A stretch of 45,155 nucleotides of DNA from Candidatus Helicobacter avistercoris. Its GTDB lineage: Bacteria > Campylobacterota > Campylobacteria > Campylobacterales > Helicobacteraceae. Of this stretch, positions 18,484-28,722 are shown piece after piece (the stretch's first letter is position 1; each line of letters starts with the position of its first letter). A program made the position numbers and the translations under genes. The notes beneath the pieces were generated by a model, which saw only the letters and a list, made by a program, of their open reading frames with translations, did not search any database and was not told where the DNA came from. The DNA is taken from the NCBI GenBank assembly GCA_019115525.1, contig DXDJ01000066.1:1-45155 (forward strand), written 5' to 3'.

Positions 18484-19557
18484 ATGTCAAAAATGACTTC
18501 TTATGTTCGCTGTGTAGGTTGAGCTACAAAAGTGGGTCTGGAGGACCTAAGACAAATTATGAGTGGCATACAAACCTATCAAGATTCAAATCTTTTGGTG
18601 GGATATGAGCATAGCGATGATGCTGGAGTATATCAGCTAAGTGAAGAGATCGCACTTGTGGAGAGTGTGGATTTTATTACCCCAATCGTTGATGATCCTT
18701 ATGTGTATGGGCAAATTGCAGCTGCAAATGCCTTAAGTGATATTTTTGCAATGGGAGCTGTGGCAAAAACAGCAATGAATCTTTTAATGTGGGATCAAAC
18801 CCATATTAGCAAAGAGATGATTGGCGAAATCCTAAGAGGAGGGGCTCAAAAGCTCAAAGAAGCAAAGGTTACGCTTCTTGGGGGACATAGCGTTGGGGAT
18901 TTGGAGCAGAAGTACGGACTTAGTGTAAGTGGTGTAGTGCATCCTAAGAAGGTGTGGAAGAATCATAGTGCAAAAATTGGGGATGTGTTGGTTTTGTGCA
19001 AGGCTTTGGGAACAGGGATTGTATCAACAGCACTTAAAAATAATCATATTGCCTACTCTCCCAATCTTGAAGCTATCAAAAGTATGACACAGCTCAACCT
19101 TAAGGCTTCTTTGTGTGCTAGAGAATTTGAAATCCATGCTTGTACAGATATTACAGGTTTTGGGCTTGTTGGGCATTTGCTAGAGATGTGTTCAAGTGAT
19201 AAGAGTGCAAAAATTTTCTTTGATGATGTGCCTTTGTTTGATGGATTATCAAACCTAATCAATGCTGGACAAATTCCAAATGGGAGTAAAGAAAATTTCG
19301 CTTATCTTTCAAATTTTGTAGAAAATCACTTGCAAGAAAAAGATGCAATCGCTCTTTTTGATACGCAAACTTCTGGAGGATTGCTTTTTGCACTTCCAAA
19401 AGATCAAGCTCCAAAGCTTGTACAGTCTTTGAGATTCTTAGGATATGAAAAAAGTGCAATCATTGGTGAGATGATCGCATTGGGAGAGAAAAAGATCATT
19501 CTTGATTATTTCTCTCCCCCTACAATAACTCCTCCACCTAGCACGCAATCATCCTGA
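18484..19557 (+). CDS. selD: Selenide, water dikinase with selenocysteine at in-frame TGA (18520-18522)
   Basis: ATG 18484 after aaggag; [12 protein letters not shown]-(TGA)[13 protein letters not shown] continues in frame into a full SelD ([49 protein letters not shown]). The ORF track starts after the TGA and truncates the catalytic N-terminus. Confidence 0.93.
18533..18549 (+). promoter_or_regulatory. Putative bacterial SECIS hairpin
   Basis: TGGGTC-TGGAG-GACCTA: 6-bp stem (one G-U), 5-nt loop with G at loop position 2, loop starting 16 nt after the TGA. Confidence 0.7.
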
Positions 19558-20549
19558 TACACCACCAAAGCCTGTCCTTTGGCTACGCCATAGACAGGTT
19601 CTAAAAGATTTGCCACGATATTTCCTTGTGTATCAAGAGAGAGTAGGGCTTGTGATTTTGTGCTTCGATATCGAATCTTGATTTTATATTCCCCATTTTG
19701 AAAATTCATAGGCAGGCTTTTGTTGTGTGCAAAAACCTTGGATGTAGATAACTCTTCTTTTTTCCCTACAATAATTTCATTTTTCTTTGCATCAATAGCC
19801 AAAACATAATGAGGCTCTAAAGCTCCCCTAACACTAAACCCCTTGCGTTTTCCAATGGTGTATTGCATATATCCCTTATGCTCTCCGACAATCTCGCCCT
19901 TTAGATTTCTCACAACCCCTTTTTGATCTACTTCAAGACTTCTTTTGAGGATGTCAATGTAATCAGTTTCTACAAAGCAAATTTCTTGAGATTCTTTATA
20001 TGTTTCAAGACTTCCAAGCCAAGGCATTGCTTCAAAGGCTTCTTTTTTTACATTGACTTTGAGATAATCCCCCAGTGGAAAAATGAGGCGATCAATAGCA
20101 TCTTGAGAAAGTGCATAAAGAAAATAGCTTTGATCCTTGCTAGGATCTAGGGCTTCTCTAATTCTTTTTGCCCCATTGATCTCTCCAATTCTTGCATAAT
20201 GTCCAGTGGCGATTTTCTCGCATCCCATTTGTAATGCTCTCTCCAGTGCTAAACCAAACTTCATTAGTGGATTGCAAAGAGCACAAGGGTTTGGAGTTTC
20301 TCCTCGCTGATAAGATGCGATAAACTCATCATAAACTAAAGTTTTAAACTCTTCTTTTGCCTCAATAACATGAAATTCAATGCCTAAATTGCTAGAAACT
20401 TTATGGCAGTTTTGGATAAAGACTTGATGTTTTTCCTCTTTATCATGAAGTTTGAGATAGATTCCTATAACCTCATGCCCTTGGGATTTTAGCAAATACG
20501 CACAATACGAACTATCTACACCCCCACTCATTAATAACGCAATTTTCAT
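19506..20549 (-). CDS. mnmA: tRNA-specific 2-thiouridylase
   Basis: [27 protein letters not shown]-loop, [26 protein letters not shown]. Confidence 0.93.
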   Translation of the reverse strand: MKIALLMSGGVDSSYCAYLLKSQGHEVIGIYLKLHDKEEKHQVFIQNCHKVSSNLGIEFHVIEAKEEFKTLVYDEFIASYQRGETPNPCALCNPLMKFGLALERALQMGCEKIATGHYARIGEINGAKRIREALDPSKDQSYFLYALSQDAIDRLIFPLGDYLKVNVKKEAFEAMPWLGSLETYKESQEICFVETDYIDILKRSLEVDQKGVVRNLKGEIVGEHKGYMQYTIGKRKGFSVRGALEPHYVLAIDAKKNEIIVGKKEELSTSKVFAHNKSLPMNFQNGEYKIKIRYRSTKSQALLSLDTQGNIVANLLEPVYGVAKGQALVVYQDDCVLGGGVIVGGEK

Positions 20550-20575
20550 CTTCTTCCTTTCTGTATCAATCGTTT

Positions 20576-21769
20576 TTAATCACTGCTACGATAGCGGAAT
20601 TGTCCCTTTTTAAACACCATTTTTAATCCACCGATGCCAAAAAGCCAACGATTTTCAATGCTATTTTTTACAAATGCACTCATCTCTCCGCTAATTTTTT
20701 TGCCAAAAACGACACCCACACCATCAAGATGACCGATTGAGCAAACTGAGCCACGATTAATGAATCTAAAATCTTGGTGATTTGTTTTTCCCTCTAATTT
20801 ATCGCTTAAAAGATTGCCCACATACTCCCCCATTTGTGTAGCAAGCTGAGCTGTTGGGACATAAATCACATCTTTTTGAGCATAAATCGCACAATCTCCT
20901 ACAACATAGATGTTTTCATAATCCTCGCTTCTAAGTTGAGCATTGACTTTTAGTCTTCCTTTCTGATTTTGGATTTTTGAGTAAAACTCAATACTATCAT
21001 TTCCCTTTACTCCAGCACTCCATAAAATTGTATCGCCATAGATTTTGCTCTGCTCTCCATTGTAAGAGATGAGCACACCATCGCTTTGACACTCAAGAAC
21101 GCTAGTTTGGTTATAAAGAGTTACGCCCATAGAAATAAGCTTGCTCTCTGCCTTGTCTTTGAGTTTTTGAGGAAAAACAGGCAAAACATTGCTAGAGCGT
21201 CCAATACAGGAGATTTTCACATCTTTGGGATTGATTCCATAGATTTTGCAAAGTCTTGGCACATCGCTTGCAAGCTCTGCACTAAACTCAATTCCTGTTA
21301 AACCACTTCCACAAACAATAAAGGAGAGATCGTTTTTATCTTGAGTAATATGATAGTCTTTGAATTTTCGCTCAATATGCTTGCAAAGCCTAAGTGAGGC
21401 ATTGAGCGAGGAGAGCTTGTAGGCATGCTCTTTTACGCCCTTGATTCCAAAATCATCAGGCTTAAATCCTAATGCTACTACCAAAATGTCATATTCATAT
21501 TCACCAAGTTTTCCTATGACTTTATTTTCTTCTGGACAAAGCTCCATAACCTTATCTTTGATGAAAGAAACTTTGGGGAGAAGAGGACGATAATAAATTT
21601 TTGCTTTTCTCTCTCCTAAAGTCCCTACGGCAATCTTGTGCAGTAGTGTGGTTTGATAATGATAATCGTGTTTTGAGATCAGGGTAATTTGTGCATTTGG
21701 ATTGCGTTTTTGAAGTGTTAGAGCGGTTTTTAGACCACCATATCCACCACCTGCAATAAGAATTTTCAT
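20576..21769 (-). CDS. NAD(P)/FAD-dependent oxidoreductase, type II NADH dehydrogenase-like
   Basis: N-terminal [17 protein letters not shown], second [34 protein letters not shown]. Confidence 0.85.
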   Translation of the reverse strand: MKILIAGGGYGGLKTALTLQKRNPNAQITLISKHDYHYQTTLLHKIAVGTLGERKAKIYYRPLLPKVSFIKDKVMELCPEENKVIGKLGEYEYDILVVALGFKPDDFGIKGVKEHAYKLSSLNASLRLCKHIERKFKDYHITQDKNDLSFIVCGSGLTGIEFSAELASDVPRLCKIYGINPKDVKISCIGRSSNVLPVFPQKLKDKAESKLISMGVTLYNQTSVLECQSDGVLISYNGEQSKIYGDTILWSAGVKGNDSIEFYSKIQNQKGRLKVNAQLRSEDYENIYVVGDCAIYAQKDVIYVPTAQLATQMGEYVGNLLSDKLEGKTNHQDFRFINRGSVCSIGHLDGVGVVFGKKISGEMSAFVKNSIENRWLFGIGGLKMVFKKGQFRYRSSD

Positions 21770-21954
21770 TATTTTCCTTTGAGATAAAAAATCGGAGGCA
21801 GAACTTTAAAATTTTTTAGTCAATAAAAGTGCAATTTTTTATAACTTATTTAGATTTTTGCATAAGAAATAGACAAAAGATGATTCGTGGATGCAAAACT
21901 TGCAAAATTCGATAAAATCTCCTCTTCCTTTTTGGCCTTGCCAAAGCAATACGC

Positions 21955-22001
21955 ACACGCTAATTCTTCAATGAGTTGCCCTAAGGGGCTAAGGAGCGTG
22001 G
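21955..22001 (+). promoter_or_regulatory. Candidate structured rpsB mRNA leader
   Basis: CACGC (21956-21960) pairs with GCGTG (21996-22000), enclosing GCCC-TAAG-GGGC (21978-21989); ~36 nt upstream of the rpsB start. Confidence 0.45.
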
Positions 22002-22036
22002 AGGAGAAAACTCAATTTATTTTAAGGAGAAGCCCT

Positions 22037-22831
22037 ATGGTTACAATGAAAGACCTACTAGAGTGCGGTGTTCATTTTGGACATCAGACAAGAAGATGGA
22101 ATCCAAAGATGAAGAGATTTATCTTTGGTGTGAGAAAAAATATTCATATCATCGATTTGCAAAAGACAATTCGATACTTCCGCTATACATATAACATTGT
22201 TCGTGATGCGGCAGCAGAAGGTAAGACAATTATGTTTGTAGGAACAAAGAAACAAGCAAGTGAGACTTTGAAGCAATATGCTGAGAGTGTAAATGTTCCT
22301 TATGTAAACTACCGCTGGCTTGGTGGAATGCTTACAAACTTCAGCACAATCAAGCGTTCAGTTAGAAAGCTAGAAGTGATTGAAGAAATGGAAGCAAGTG
22401 GGCAAATTGATTTGCTTACAAAAAAAGAAAAATTGATGCTTATGAGAAAAAAAGAGAAGCTTAACAAATGTCTTGGTGGTGTTCGCCACATGAAAAAAGC
22501 ACCTGATATGATTTTTGTAATTGATGCTGCAAAAGAGAAAATCGCAGTAGCTGAGGCTAGAAGACTTGGAATCCCTGTTGTTGCACCTATTGATACAAAC
22601 TGTGATCCTGATATGGTTGATTATCCAATTCCAGGAAATGATGATGCAATTCGCTCAATTCAACTTTTCTGTAAAGAAATGGCAGAGGCGATTACTGAAG
22701 GTCGTGCAATGGCTGGAGGTGAGGGAGAACAAGCTCCACTTGAAGTAGCTCCTGCAAGCGAGGAAGAGAAAAAAGAAGTGCTAGATGAAGTAACAGCTGA
22801 ACTTGAAAAAGAAATGAAGGGAGATGCGTAA
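22037..22831 (+). CDS. rpsB: 30S ribosomal protein S2
   Basis: [30 protein letters not shown]; start trimmed to ATG 22037 after aaggaga. Confidence 0.97.
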   Translation: MVTMKDLLECGVHFGHQTRRWNPKMKRFIFGVRKNIHIIDLQKTIRYFRYTYNIVRDAAAEGKTIMFVGTKKQASETLKQYAESVNVPYVNYRWLGGMLTNFSTIKRSVRKLEVIEEMEASGQIDLLTKKEKLMLMRKKEKLNKCLGGVRHMKKAPDMIFVIDAAKEKIAVAEARRLGIPVVAPIDTNCDPDMVDYPIPGNDDAIRSIQLFCKEMAEAITEGRAMAGGEGEQAPLEVAPASEEEKKEVLDEVTAELEKEMKGDA

Positions 22832-23892
22832 TGGAAATTAGCGCACAACTTGTAAAAAAACTTCGTGAGATGACTGATGCAGGAATGATGGACTGCAAAA
22901 AAGCTCTTGTAGAAGTTGCAGGAGATATTGACAAGGCTGTTGAGTATCTAAGAGAAAAGGGTCTTAGCAAGGCAGCTAAAAAGGCAGATCGTGTTGCGGC
23001 TGAGGGTGTGATTTCTGTAAAAGTTGCACCTGATTTCAAAAACGCTGTAATGCTTGAAATCAATAGCGAAACTGATTTTGTTGCTAAAAATGAGGGATTT
23101 GTAGCTTTAGTTGAAAAATCTACTAGCCTTGTAGAGCAAAACAAAATTGCAAGTGCAGAAGATTTGGCAAAAGTCAGTGTAGATGGATCTAGCTTTGATG
23201 ATTACCTCAAAGGGCAAATTGCAAAGATTGGTGAAAACATTGTTGTAAGAAGAATTGCAAATGTAAGTGCGGATTCTCAAAGTGTTGTAAATGGTTATGT
23301 TCATTCAAATGGAAGAGTGGGAGTGATCATCAAAATCGCTTATAAAGATGCTAAAAATGCACAAACACTAGCTGAGTTTGCAAGAAATCTTTGTATGCAC
23401 GCAGCAGCAATGAAGCCTCAATATCTAAGCTATAAGCAAATTGATAGTGAGTTTATTGCAAAAGAAAAAATTGCTTTGGTTGCTGAGCTTGAAAAAGAAA
23501 ACGAAGAGCTTAAGCGACTTGGAAAACCATTGCACAAGATTCCAAGCTATGTTTCACAAATTGAACTTACAGAAGCTGTGCTAAAACAAGCAGAAGAGAA
23601 TCTTAGAGCTGAGCTAAAAGCTCAAGGAAAGCCTGAGGCAATTTGGGACAAAATCCTTCCAGGTCAAATGGAGCGATTTATCGCTGATAATACATTGATT
23701 GACCAAAGAATGACGCTTCTTGGACAATTCTATGTAATGGATGACAAGAAAACAATCGCTCAAGTGTTAGAAGCTAAGAGCAAAGAGCTAGGTGATAGCA
23801 TTGAAATCACAGAATATGTGAGATTTGAGCTTGGTGAGGGGATTGAAAAAGAAGTTGTAGACTTCGCAGCAGAAGTGGCAGCTCAACTTTAA
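22831..23892 (+). CDS. tsf: Elongation factor Ts
   Basis: LVKKLREMTDAGMMDCKKALVEVAGDIDKAVEYLREKG; NSETDFVAKNEGF. Confidence 0.97.
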   Translation: MEISAQLVKKLREMTDAGMMDCKKALVEVAGDIDKAVEYLREKGLSKAAKKADRVAAEGVISVKVAPDFKNAVMLEINSETDFVAKNEGFVALVEKSTSLVEQNKIASAEDLAKVSVDGSSFDDYLKGQIAKIGENIVVRRIANVSADSQSVVNGYVHSNGRVGVIIKIAYKDAKNAQTLAEFARNLCMHAAAMKPQYLSYKQIDSEFIAKEKIALVAELEKENEELKRLGKPLHKIPSYVSQIELTEAVLKQAEENLRAELKAQGKPEAIWDKILPGQMERFIADNTLIDQRMTLLGQFYVMDDKKTIAQVLEAKSKELGDSIEITEYVRFELGEGIEKEVVDFAAEVAAQL

Positions 23893-23893
23893 A

Positions 23894-24541
23894 ATGCAAC
23901 TCCTCAAAGCTACGGATTTATCTCATAGCTTTGAAACTTTGCTTTATGAGGGGGTGGATCTTACTTGCAATGAGGGTGAGTCAATTGCGATTTTGGGTGT
24001 GAGTGGGAGTGGTAAATCTACCATCCTCAATCACCTCAGTACTCTTCTTCCTCCCAAAAAAGGCGAGATTGATTTCTTAGATAAGAAAAACATCTACTCT
24101 CTAAATCCTGATGAACTTCTTGCTTTGCGACGCTATGATGTTGGGATTATCTTTCAATCTCATTATCTTTTCCGTGGTTTTAGCACACAAGAAAATTTAG
24201 CCATTGCTTCATTTTTGGCTTCTACACAGATTGATATGGAGCTGTTAGAGAAGATGGGGATCGCTCACACACTTAGACAAAATATTGGAGAGCTAAGTGG
24301 AGGACAACAACAAAGAGTGTCAATCGCGAGGATTCTATGCAAAAAGCCTAAAATGATTTTTGCTGATGAGCCTACCGGGAATTTGGACAAAGCTACGGCA
24401 TTATCTGTGATGAAAATCATTTTGGAGTTTTTGCAAGATAGGGGAGCAGGAATGGTTTTGGCAACTCATGATGAAGAGATTGCAAAAAATTGCACTAAAA
24501 TTTATTTATTAGAAAATAAGATCTTTAAGCAAATTAAATAA
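23894..24541 (+). CDS. ABC transporter ATP-binding protein (LolD/FtsE-type)
   Basis: Walker [23 protein letters not shown], Walker [14 protein letters not shown]. Confidence 0.92.
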   Translation: MQLLKATDLSHSFETLLYEGVDLTCNEGESIAILGVSGSGKSTILNHLSTLLPPKKGEIDFLDKKNIYSLNPDELLALRRYDVGIIFQSHYLFRGFSTQENLAIASFLASTQIDMELLEKMGIAHTLRQNIGELSGGQQQRVSIARILCKKPKMIFADEPTGNLDKATALSVMKIILEFLQDRGAGMVLATHDEEIAKNCTKIYLLENKIFKQIK

Positions 24542-24551
24542 GGAGCAAGGT

Positions 24552-25844
24552 ATGGAAATTTTGCATAGTGTCAATGATTTCAATGAAGCAAAGCAGGTTA
24601 TTGTTGGAGGTGTAAATTCACCAGTGAGAGCTTTTGGAAGTGTAGGTGGGAATCCACGATTTATCGCAAAAGGTGAGGGAAGCTATCTTTATGATGTGGA
24701 TGGAAATAAGTATTTAGACTTTGTGCAAAGCTGGGGACCACTGATTTGGGGGCATTGTGATAGCGATATTGTAGAGGCTGTGATTGAGAGCGTAAAGAAG
24801 GGAATGAGCTTTGGAGCCCCAACAGAGCTTGAAACAACCTTGGCAAAAGAGATTATCGCTCTTTATGATGGAGTAGAAAAGGTAAGAATGGTAAGCAGTG
24901 GAACAGAGGCGACTATGAGTGCCATTCGCTTAGCTCGTGCTTATAGTGGCAAAGACAATATCCTTAAATTTGATGGATGTTATCATGGACATAGTGATAG
25001 TTTGCTTGTAAGTGCCGGAAGTGGTTGTGCGACTTTTGGCTCTCCTAGCTCTCCTGGTGTGCCTGAGGATTTTAGTAAGCATACTTTGGTAGCATCTTAT
25101 AATAGAATCGAAGGTTTAAGAGAATTTTTTGAGAAAGGTAGTATTGGTTGTGTGATTATTGAGCCAATTGCTGGAAATATGGGGCTTGTTCCTGCAAGCA
25201 AAGAATTTATTTCAACCCTTAGAGCTTTGTGTGATGAGTTTGGTGCGGTATTGATTTTTGATGAAGTAATGAGTGGTTTTAGAGCCTCACTCAAAGGCGC
25301 TCAGAGCTATTATGATGTTATCCCTGATATGGTAACTTTTGGAAAAGTCATCGGTGGGGGGATGCCATTGGCATGTTTTGGCGGAAAAGATGAGATTATG
25401 AAACTTCTCTCTCCTGTGGGGAAAGTATATCAAGCAGGAACATTGAGTGGGAATCCAGTGGCAGTGAGTGCAGGACTTATGTCAGTGTGCAAGCTCAAAA
25501 ACAATCCTGAGATTTACAAAAGATTACAAGCCTTGGCAGAGAGATTGATGGATGGATTTAGAAGTGAGGCAAATAAGCGAGGAATCGCACTGCAAACTCA
25601 AGTGAGAGGAAGTATGTTTGGCTATTTTTTCAATGATACTGAAGTAAAAGATTTTGATGATGCCAAAAGAAGTGATACTGTACTTTTCTCAAAATTTCAC
25701 GCAAAAATGCTAGAGAAAGGGATCTATCTTGCCCCCTCAGCTTATGAGGCTGGGTTTATTTGTAGCACAATGAATGAGAGCGAGATTGATAGTGCAATCA
25801 AAGCGTGTGCAGAGAGTTTAGAGGAGATTGTCAATGGAATCTAA
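24552..25844 (+). CDS. hemL: Glutamate-1-semialdehyde 2,1-aminomutase
   Basis: [71 protein letters not shown]. Confidence 0.97.
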   Translation: MEILHSVNDFNEAKQVIVGGVNSPVRAFGSVGGNPRFIAKGEGSYLYDVDGNKYLDFVQSWGPLIWGHCDSDIVEAVIESVKKGMSFGAPTELETTLAKEIIALYDGVEKVRMVSSGTEATMSAIRLARAYSGKDNILKFDGCYHGHSDSLLVSAGSGCATFGSPSSPGVPEDFSKHTLVASYNRIEGLREFFEKGSIGCVIIEPIAGNMGLVPASKEFISTLRALCDEFGAVLIFDEVMSGFRASLKGAQSYYDVIPDMVTFGKVIGGGMPLACFGGKDEIMKLLSPVGKVYQAGTLSGNPVAVSAGLMSVCKLKNNPEIYKRLQALAERLMDGFRSEANKRGIALQTQVRGSMFGYFFNDTEVKDFDDAKRSDTVLFSKFHAKMLEKGIYLAPSAYEAGFICSTMNESEIDSAIKACAESLEEIVNGI

Positions 25845-26157
25845 TCAAAATATCAGCAATGAGGAAAAACATCTCACAAGTGTAACACGAGAGCCAAAGT
25901 ATGGGCGAGTCGTGAGTGCTGTGAGTGGTTTGTCATTGGGGATCTCTATTGTCATTGCGATATTGATAGGGATTGGGCTTGGAATGTGGTTAAAAAATCT
26001 TACAGGATGGGGTTGGACTCTTTGGCTTGGCGTATTTTGGGGGGTAGGGGGAGCAATATACAATCTCTATCTGGCTTACAAAAAACAGCAAAAAGAAATG
26101 AGTGAGCTTCAAAACGATCCAAAATACCGAGAGTATCAAGATATTGAAAAAAATTAA
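25834..26157 (+). CDS. AtpZ/AtpI-family two-TM protein
   Basis: Two TM hairpin [42 protein letters not shown] 25834 overlaps end of hemL. Confidence 0.65.
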   Translation: MESNQNISNEEKHLTSVTREPKYGRVVSAVSGLSLGISIVIAILIGIGLGMWLKNLTGWGWTLWLGVFWGVGGAIYNLYLAYKKQQKEMSELQNDPKYREYQDIEKN

Positions 26158-26530
26158 TTTTTTAGGAGTGATGATTTTTTTTGTTGCTTTTTTTGGAGGA
26201 TTGATTTCTTATTTTATAACTTCAGAGTCTGGAGTTTTGAGCTTTGAGGTTGGATTTTTTTCTTTTCTCCTGATTTTTTTCTGTTTGTTTTTCTCGATGA
26301 ATAAACGCCTTGGGAATGAGAGTGAGATTGAAGATAAGCTTTCGCACAAAATTTCTTTGGGGTTGGGGATAAGCTTTTCTTTTGGAAGAATTTTTTCTTA
26401 TTTTATTGTTTTTGCAATGCTTGTGCTTTTATTGCATTTTGAACTCTTTATGCTCTATACATATATGATAGGGATTTTTTGCTCTCTCTTCTTGACGCTT
26501 TTATATATTAAAAGAAAATATATCAAATAA
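26102..26530 (+). CDS. Small multi-TM membrane protein of unknown function
   Basis: Four hydrophobic segments; ORF overlaps the end of the AtpZ-like gene (true start may be downstream, e.g. TTG near 26144). Confidence 0.55.
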   Translation: MSFKTIQNTESIKILKKINFLGVMIFFVAFFGGLISYFITSESGVLSFEVGFFSFLLIFFCLFFSMNKRLGNESEIEDKLSHKISLGLGISFSFGRIFSYFIVFAMLVLLLHFELFMLYTYMIGIFCSLFLTLLYIKRKYIK

Positions 26531-26576
26531 TAAACTTTTTTATTTGTTTCATTGCCTCTTATGATACTTTTCATTG

Positions 26577-26582
26577 TATAAT
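26577..26582 (+). promoter_or_regulatory. Putative extended -10 promoter upstream of trxA
   Basis: TTGTATAAT in an AT-rich intergenic region, 34 nt before trxA ATG. Confidence 0.6.
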
Positions 26583-26615
26583 CCCTCACTTTAATCAAAT
26601 CAAAAGGAGTAATAC

Positions 26616-26933
26616 ATGGGACATTACATTGAACTAACAAAAGATAATTTTGCAGAGCATACTCAAAGTGGAGTGGCATTGGTGGATTTTTGGGCACCAT
26701 GGTGCGGTCCATGCCGAATGCTTTCACCAGTGATTGATAAACTTGCTGAAGAATTTGAAGGAAAAGCAAAGATTTGCAAGGTTAATACTGATGAACAAGA
26801 AGAGCTTTCGGCTCAATTTGGAATCCGAAGTATTCCTACGATGCTTTTCTTTAAAAATGGAGAAGTTGTGGATCAAATGGTGGGTGCAACTTCAGAGCAA
26901 GTTCTCAAAGACAAGCTTAACGCTCTTCTATAA
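26616..26933 (+). CDS. trxA: Thioredoxin
   Basis: VDFWAPWCGPCRMLSPVID active site; SIPTMLFF. Confidence 0.97.
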   Translation: MGHYIELTKDNFAEHTQSGVALVDFWAPWCGPCRMLSPVIDKLAEEFEGKAKICKVNTDEQEELSAQFGIRSIPTMLFFKNGEVVDQMVGATSEQVLKDKLNALL

Positions 26934-26935
26934 TT

Positions 26936-26956
26936 TTTTGGGGATTCTCCCCAAAA
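26936..26956. terminator. Hairpin between trxA and trxB, possible intrinsic terminator
   Basis: TTTTGGGGA-TTC-TCCCCAAAA perfect 9-bp stem; U-tract after it is weak (tatgcttttt). Confidence 0.6.
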
Positions 26957-27018
26957 TATGCTTTTTGGTTAATTTAAATTCCATAGTATAGATAATAATT
27001 TTTATTAAAGGAGAGAAA

Positions 27019-27948
27019 GTGTTAGATTTGGCAATTATTGGTGGTGGTCCAGCAGGACTTAGTGCTGGACTATATGCAACACGAGGTGGTTTGAAAAATG
27101 TTACCTTATTTGATATGGGTATGCCTGGAGGACAAATCACAGGAAGTAGTGAAATTGAGAATTATCCAGGTGTTGCTCAAGTCGTGAGCGGAATTGATTT
27201 TATGCAACCTTGGCAAGAGCAGTGCTTTCGCTTTGGTTTAAAGCATGAAATGAGCGAGGTTACTAGAGTAAGTAAAAAAGGTAATGTTTTTGAAATCATT
27301 CAAGCTGATGGTAAAAAGGTTGAAGCCAAAAGTGTAATTGTCGCTACTGGAGGAAAACCTAAAAAAAGTGGAGTAAAAGGAGAGAGCGAATTTTGGGGCA
27401 AGGGAGTGAGTACTTGTGCGACTTGTGATGGATTTTTCTATAAAAATAAAGAAGTTGTAGTTTTGGGTGGCGGAGATACTGCACTAGAAGAGGCAATTTA
27501 TCTCTCAAGAATCTGCTCAAAAGTTTATTTGATTCATCGTCGTGAAGAGTTTCGTGCCGCACCTAGCACTATTGCCCATGCAAGAGAGAATGAAAAGATT
27601 GAGTTTATTACTTCAGCAACTATCGAAGAAATCGGTGGAGATGCAATGGGTGTGAGCTTTGTGGATATCAAAAAGAATAATGAAATCACAAGATTGAATG
27701 TGATGGGTGTTTTTATTTTTGTGGGCTATGAGGTCAATAACTCAGTCTTAAAACAAGAAGATGGAAATATGCTTTGTGAATGCGATGAGTGGGGAAGTGT
27801 TAAGGTTGATTTGTCTATGAGAACAAATGTTGAGGGATTGTTTGTTGCAGGTGATCTTAGAGTGCAAGCCCCAAGACAGGTGATATGTGCAGCAGGAGAT
27901 GGGACAACAGCAGCTTTGAGTGTGCTTGCTTATCTTGAGGGGCATTGA
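27019..27948 (+). CDS. trxB: Thioredoxin reductase
   Basis: [53 protein letters not shown]. Confidence 0.96.
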   Translation: MLDLAIIGGGPAGLSAGLYATRGGLKNVTLFDMGMPGGQITGSSEIENYPGVAQVVSGIDFMQPWQEQCFRFGLKHEMSEVTRVSKKGNVFEIIQADGKKVEAKSVIVATGGKPKKSGVKGESEFWGKGVSTCATCDGFFYKNKEVVVLGGGDTALEEAIYLSRICSKVYLIHRREEFRAAPSTIAHARENEKIEFITSATIEEIGGDAMGVSFVDIKKNNEITRLNVMGVFIFVGYEVNNSVLKQEDGNMLCECDEWGSVKVDLSMRTNVEGLFVAGDLRVQAPRQVICAAGDGTTAALSVLAYLEGH

Positions 27949-28712
27949 TGCTAAGAGTTGGAATTGTTGGCTTTTCTGGCAGGATGGGTCAGCTTATTAC
28001 CCAAAATCTCGCACAAGAGAGTGATTTGAAACTCTCTTGTATTTTCACCCACCAAAATTCTCCTTTGATTTCTCAAGAAGTTTTTTTAACAAATGATTGG
28101 AATATATTTTTACAAAGCTGTGATTGCGTGATTGATTTTAGTAATCACAATGCTACTCATCAACTTCTAAAAGCCCTACTTCATTCTCCCAAGCCCTCAG
28201 TGATTGGAACAACAGGATTGCAAGAAGAAGACAAATCTCTACTTCAAGAAGCGAGCAAAACTTCGGCTATTGTTTATGCGACAAATACAAGTCAAGGGAT
28301 TGCTCTGCTTAATCAGCTTGCTTTTTTGATCGCACAAACTCTTCAGGATTCAGACATTGAAATCAGTGAATTTCATCACAATAAGAAAAAAGATTCTCCA
28401 AGTGGCACTGCTATGACACTGGCTGAGTTTTGTGCTAAGGGGAGAGGATTGGATTTGCAGAGTGTGAGAGTAAGCGGAAGGGATGGCAATATTGGTGAGA
28501 GAAGCAAAAATGAGATTGGGGTGATGAGCTTTAGAGGTGGGGATATTGTGGGTAAGCATACTGTGGGGTTTTATTGTGATGGAGAGTATTTGGAGCTTAC
28601 TCACAATGCAACAAATCGCAATACATTTGCAAAAGGAGCGATTAGGGCACTTAAATGGGTAGCAGAGCAAAAGAGTGGTCTATATAGTATGCAGGATGTT
28701 TTGAAATTTTAA
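27948..28712 (+). CDS. dapB: 4-hydroxy-tetrahydrodipicolinate reductase
   Basis: RVGIVGFSGRMGQLI, VIGTTGLQ, EFHHNKKKDSPSGTA. Confidence 0.95.
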   Translation: MLRVGIVGFSGRMGQLITQNLAQESDLKLSCIFTHQNSPLISQEVFLTNDWNIFLQSCDCVIDFSNHNATHQLLKALLHSPKPSVIGTTGLQEEDKSLLQEASKTSAIVYATNTSQGIALLNQLAFLIAQTLQDSDIEISEFHHNKKKDSPSGTAMTLAEFCAKGRGLDLQSVRVSGRDGNIGERSKNEIGVMSFRGGDIVGKHTVGFYCDGEYLELTHNATNRNTFAKGAIRALKWVAEQKSGLYSMQDVLKF

Positions 28713-28722
28713 AGGAATCGCA

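Noticed and set aside
21887-22036. N-terminal extension of rpsB ([20 protein letters not shown]...)
   Set aside because: Canonical S2 starts at [15 protein letters not shown] with a strong aaggaga RBS; the upstream part is better explained as 5' UTR.
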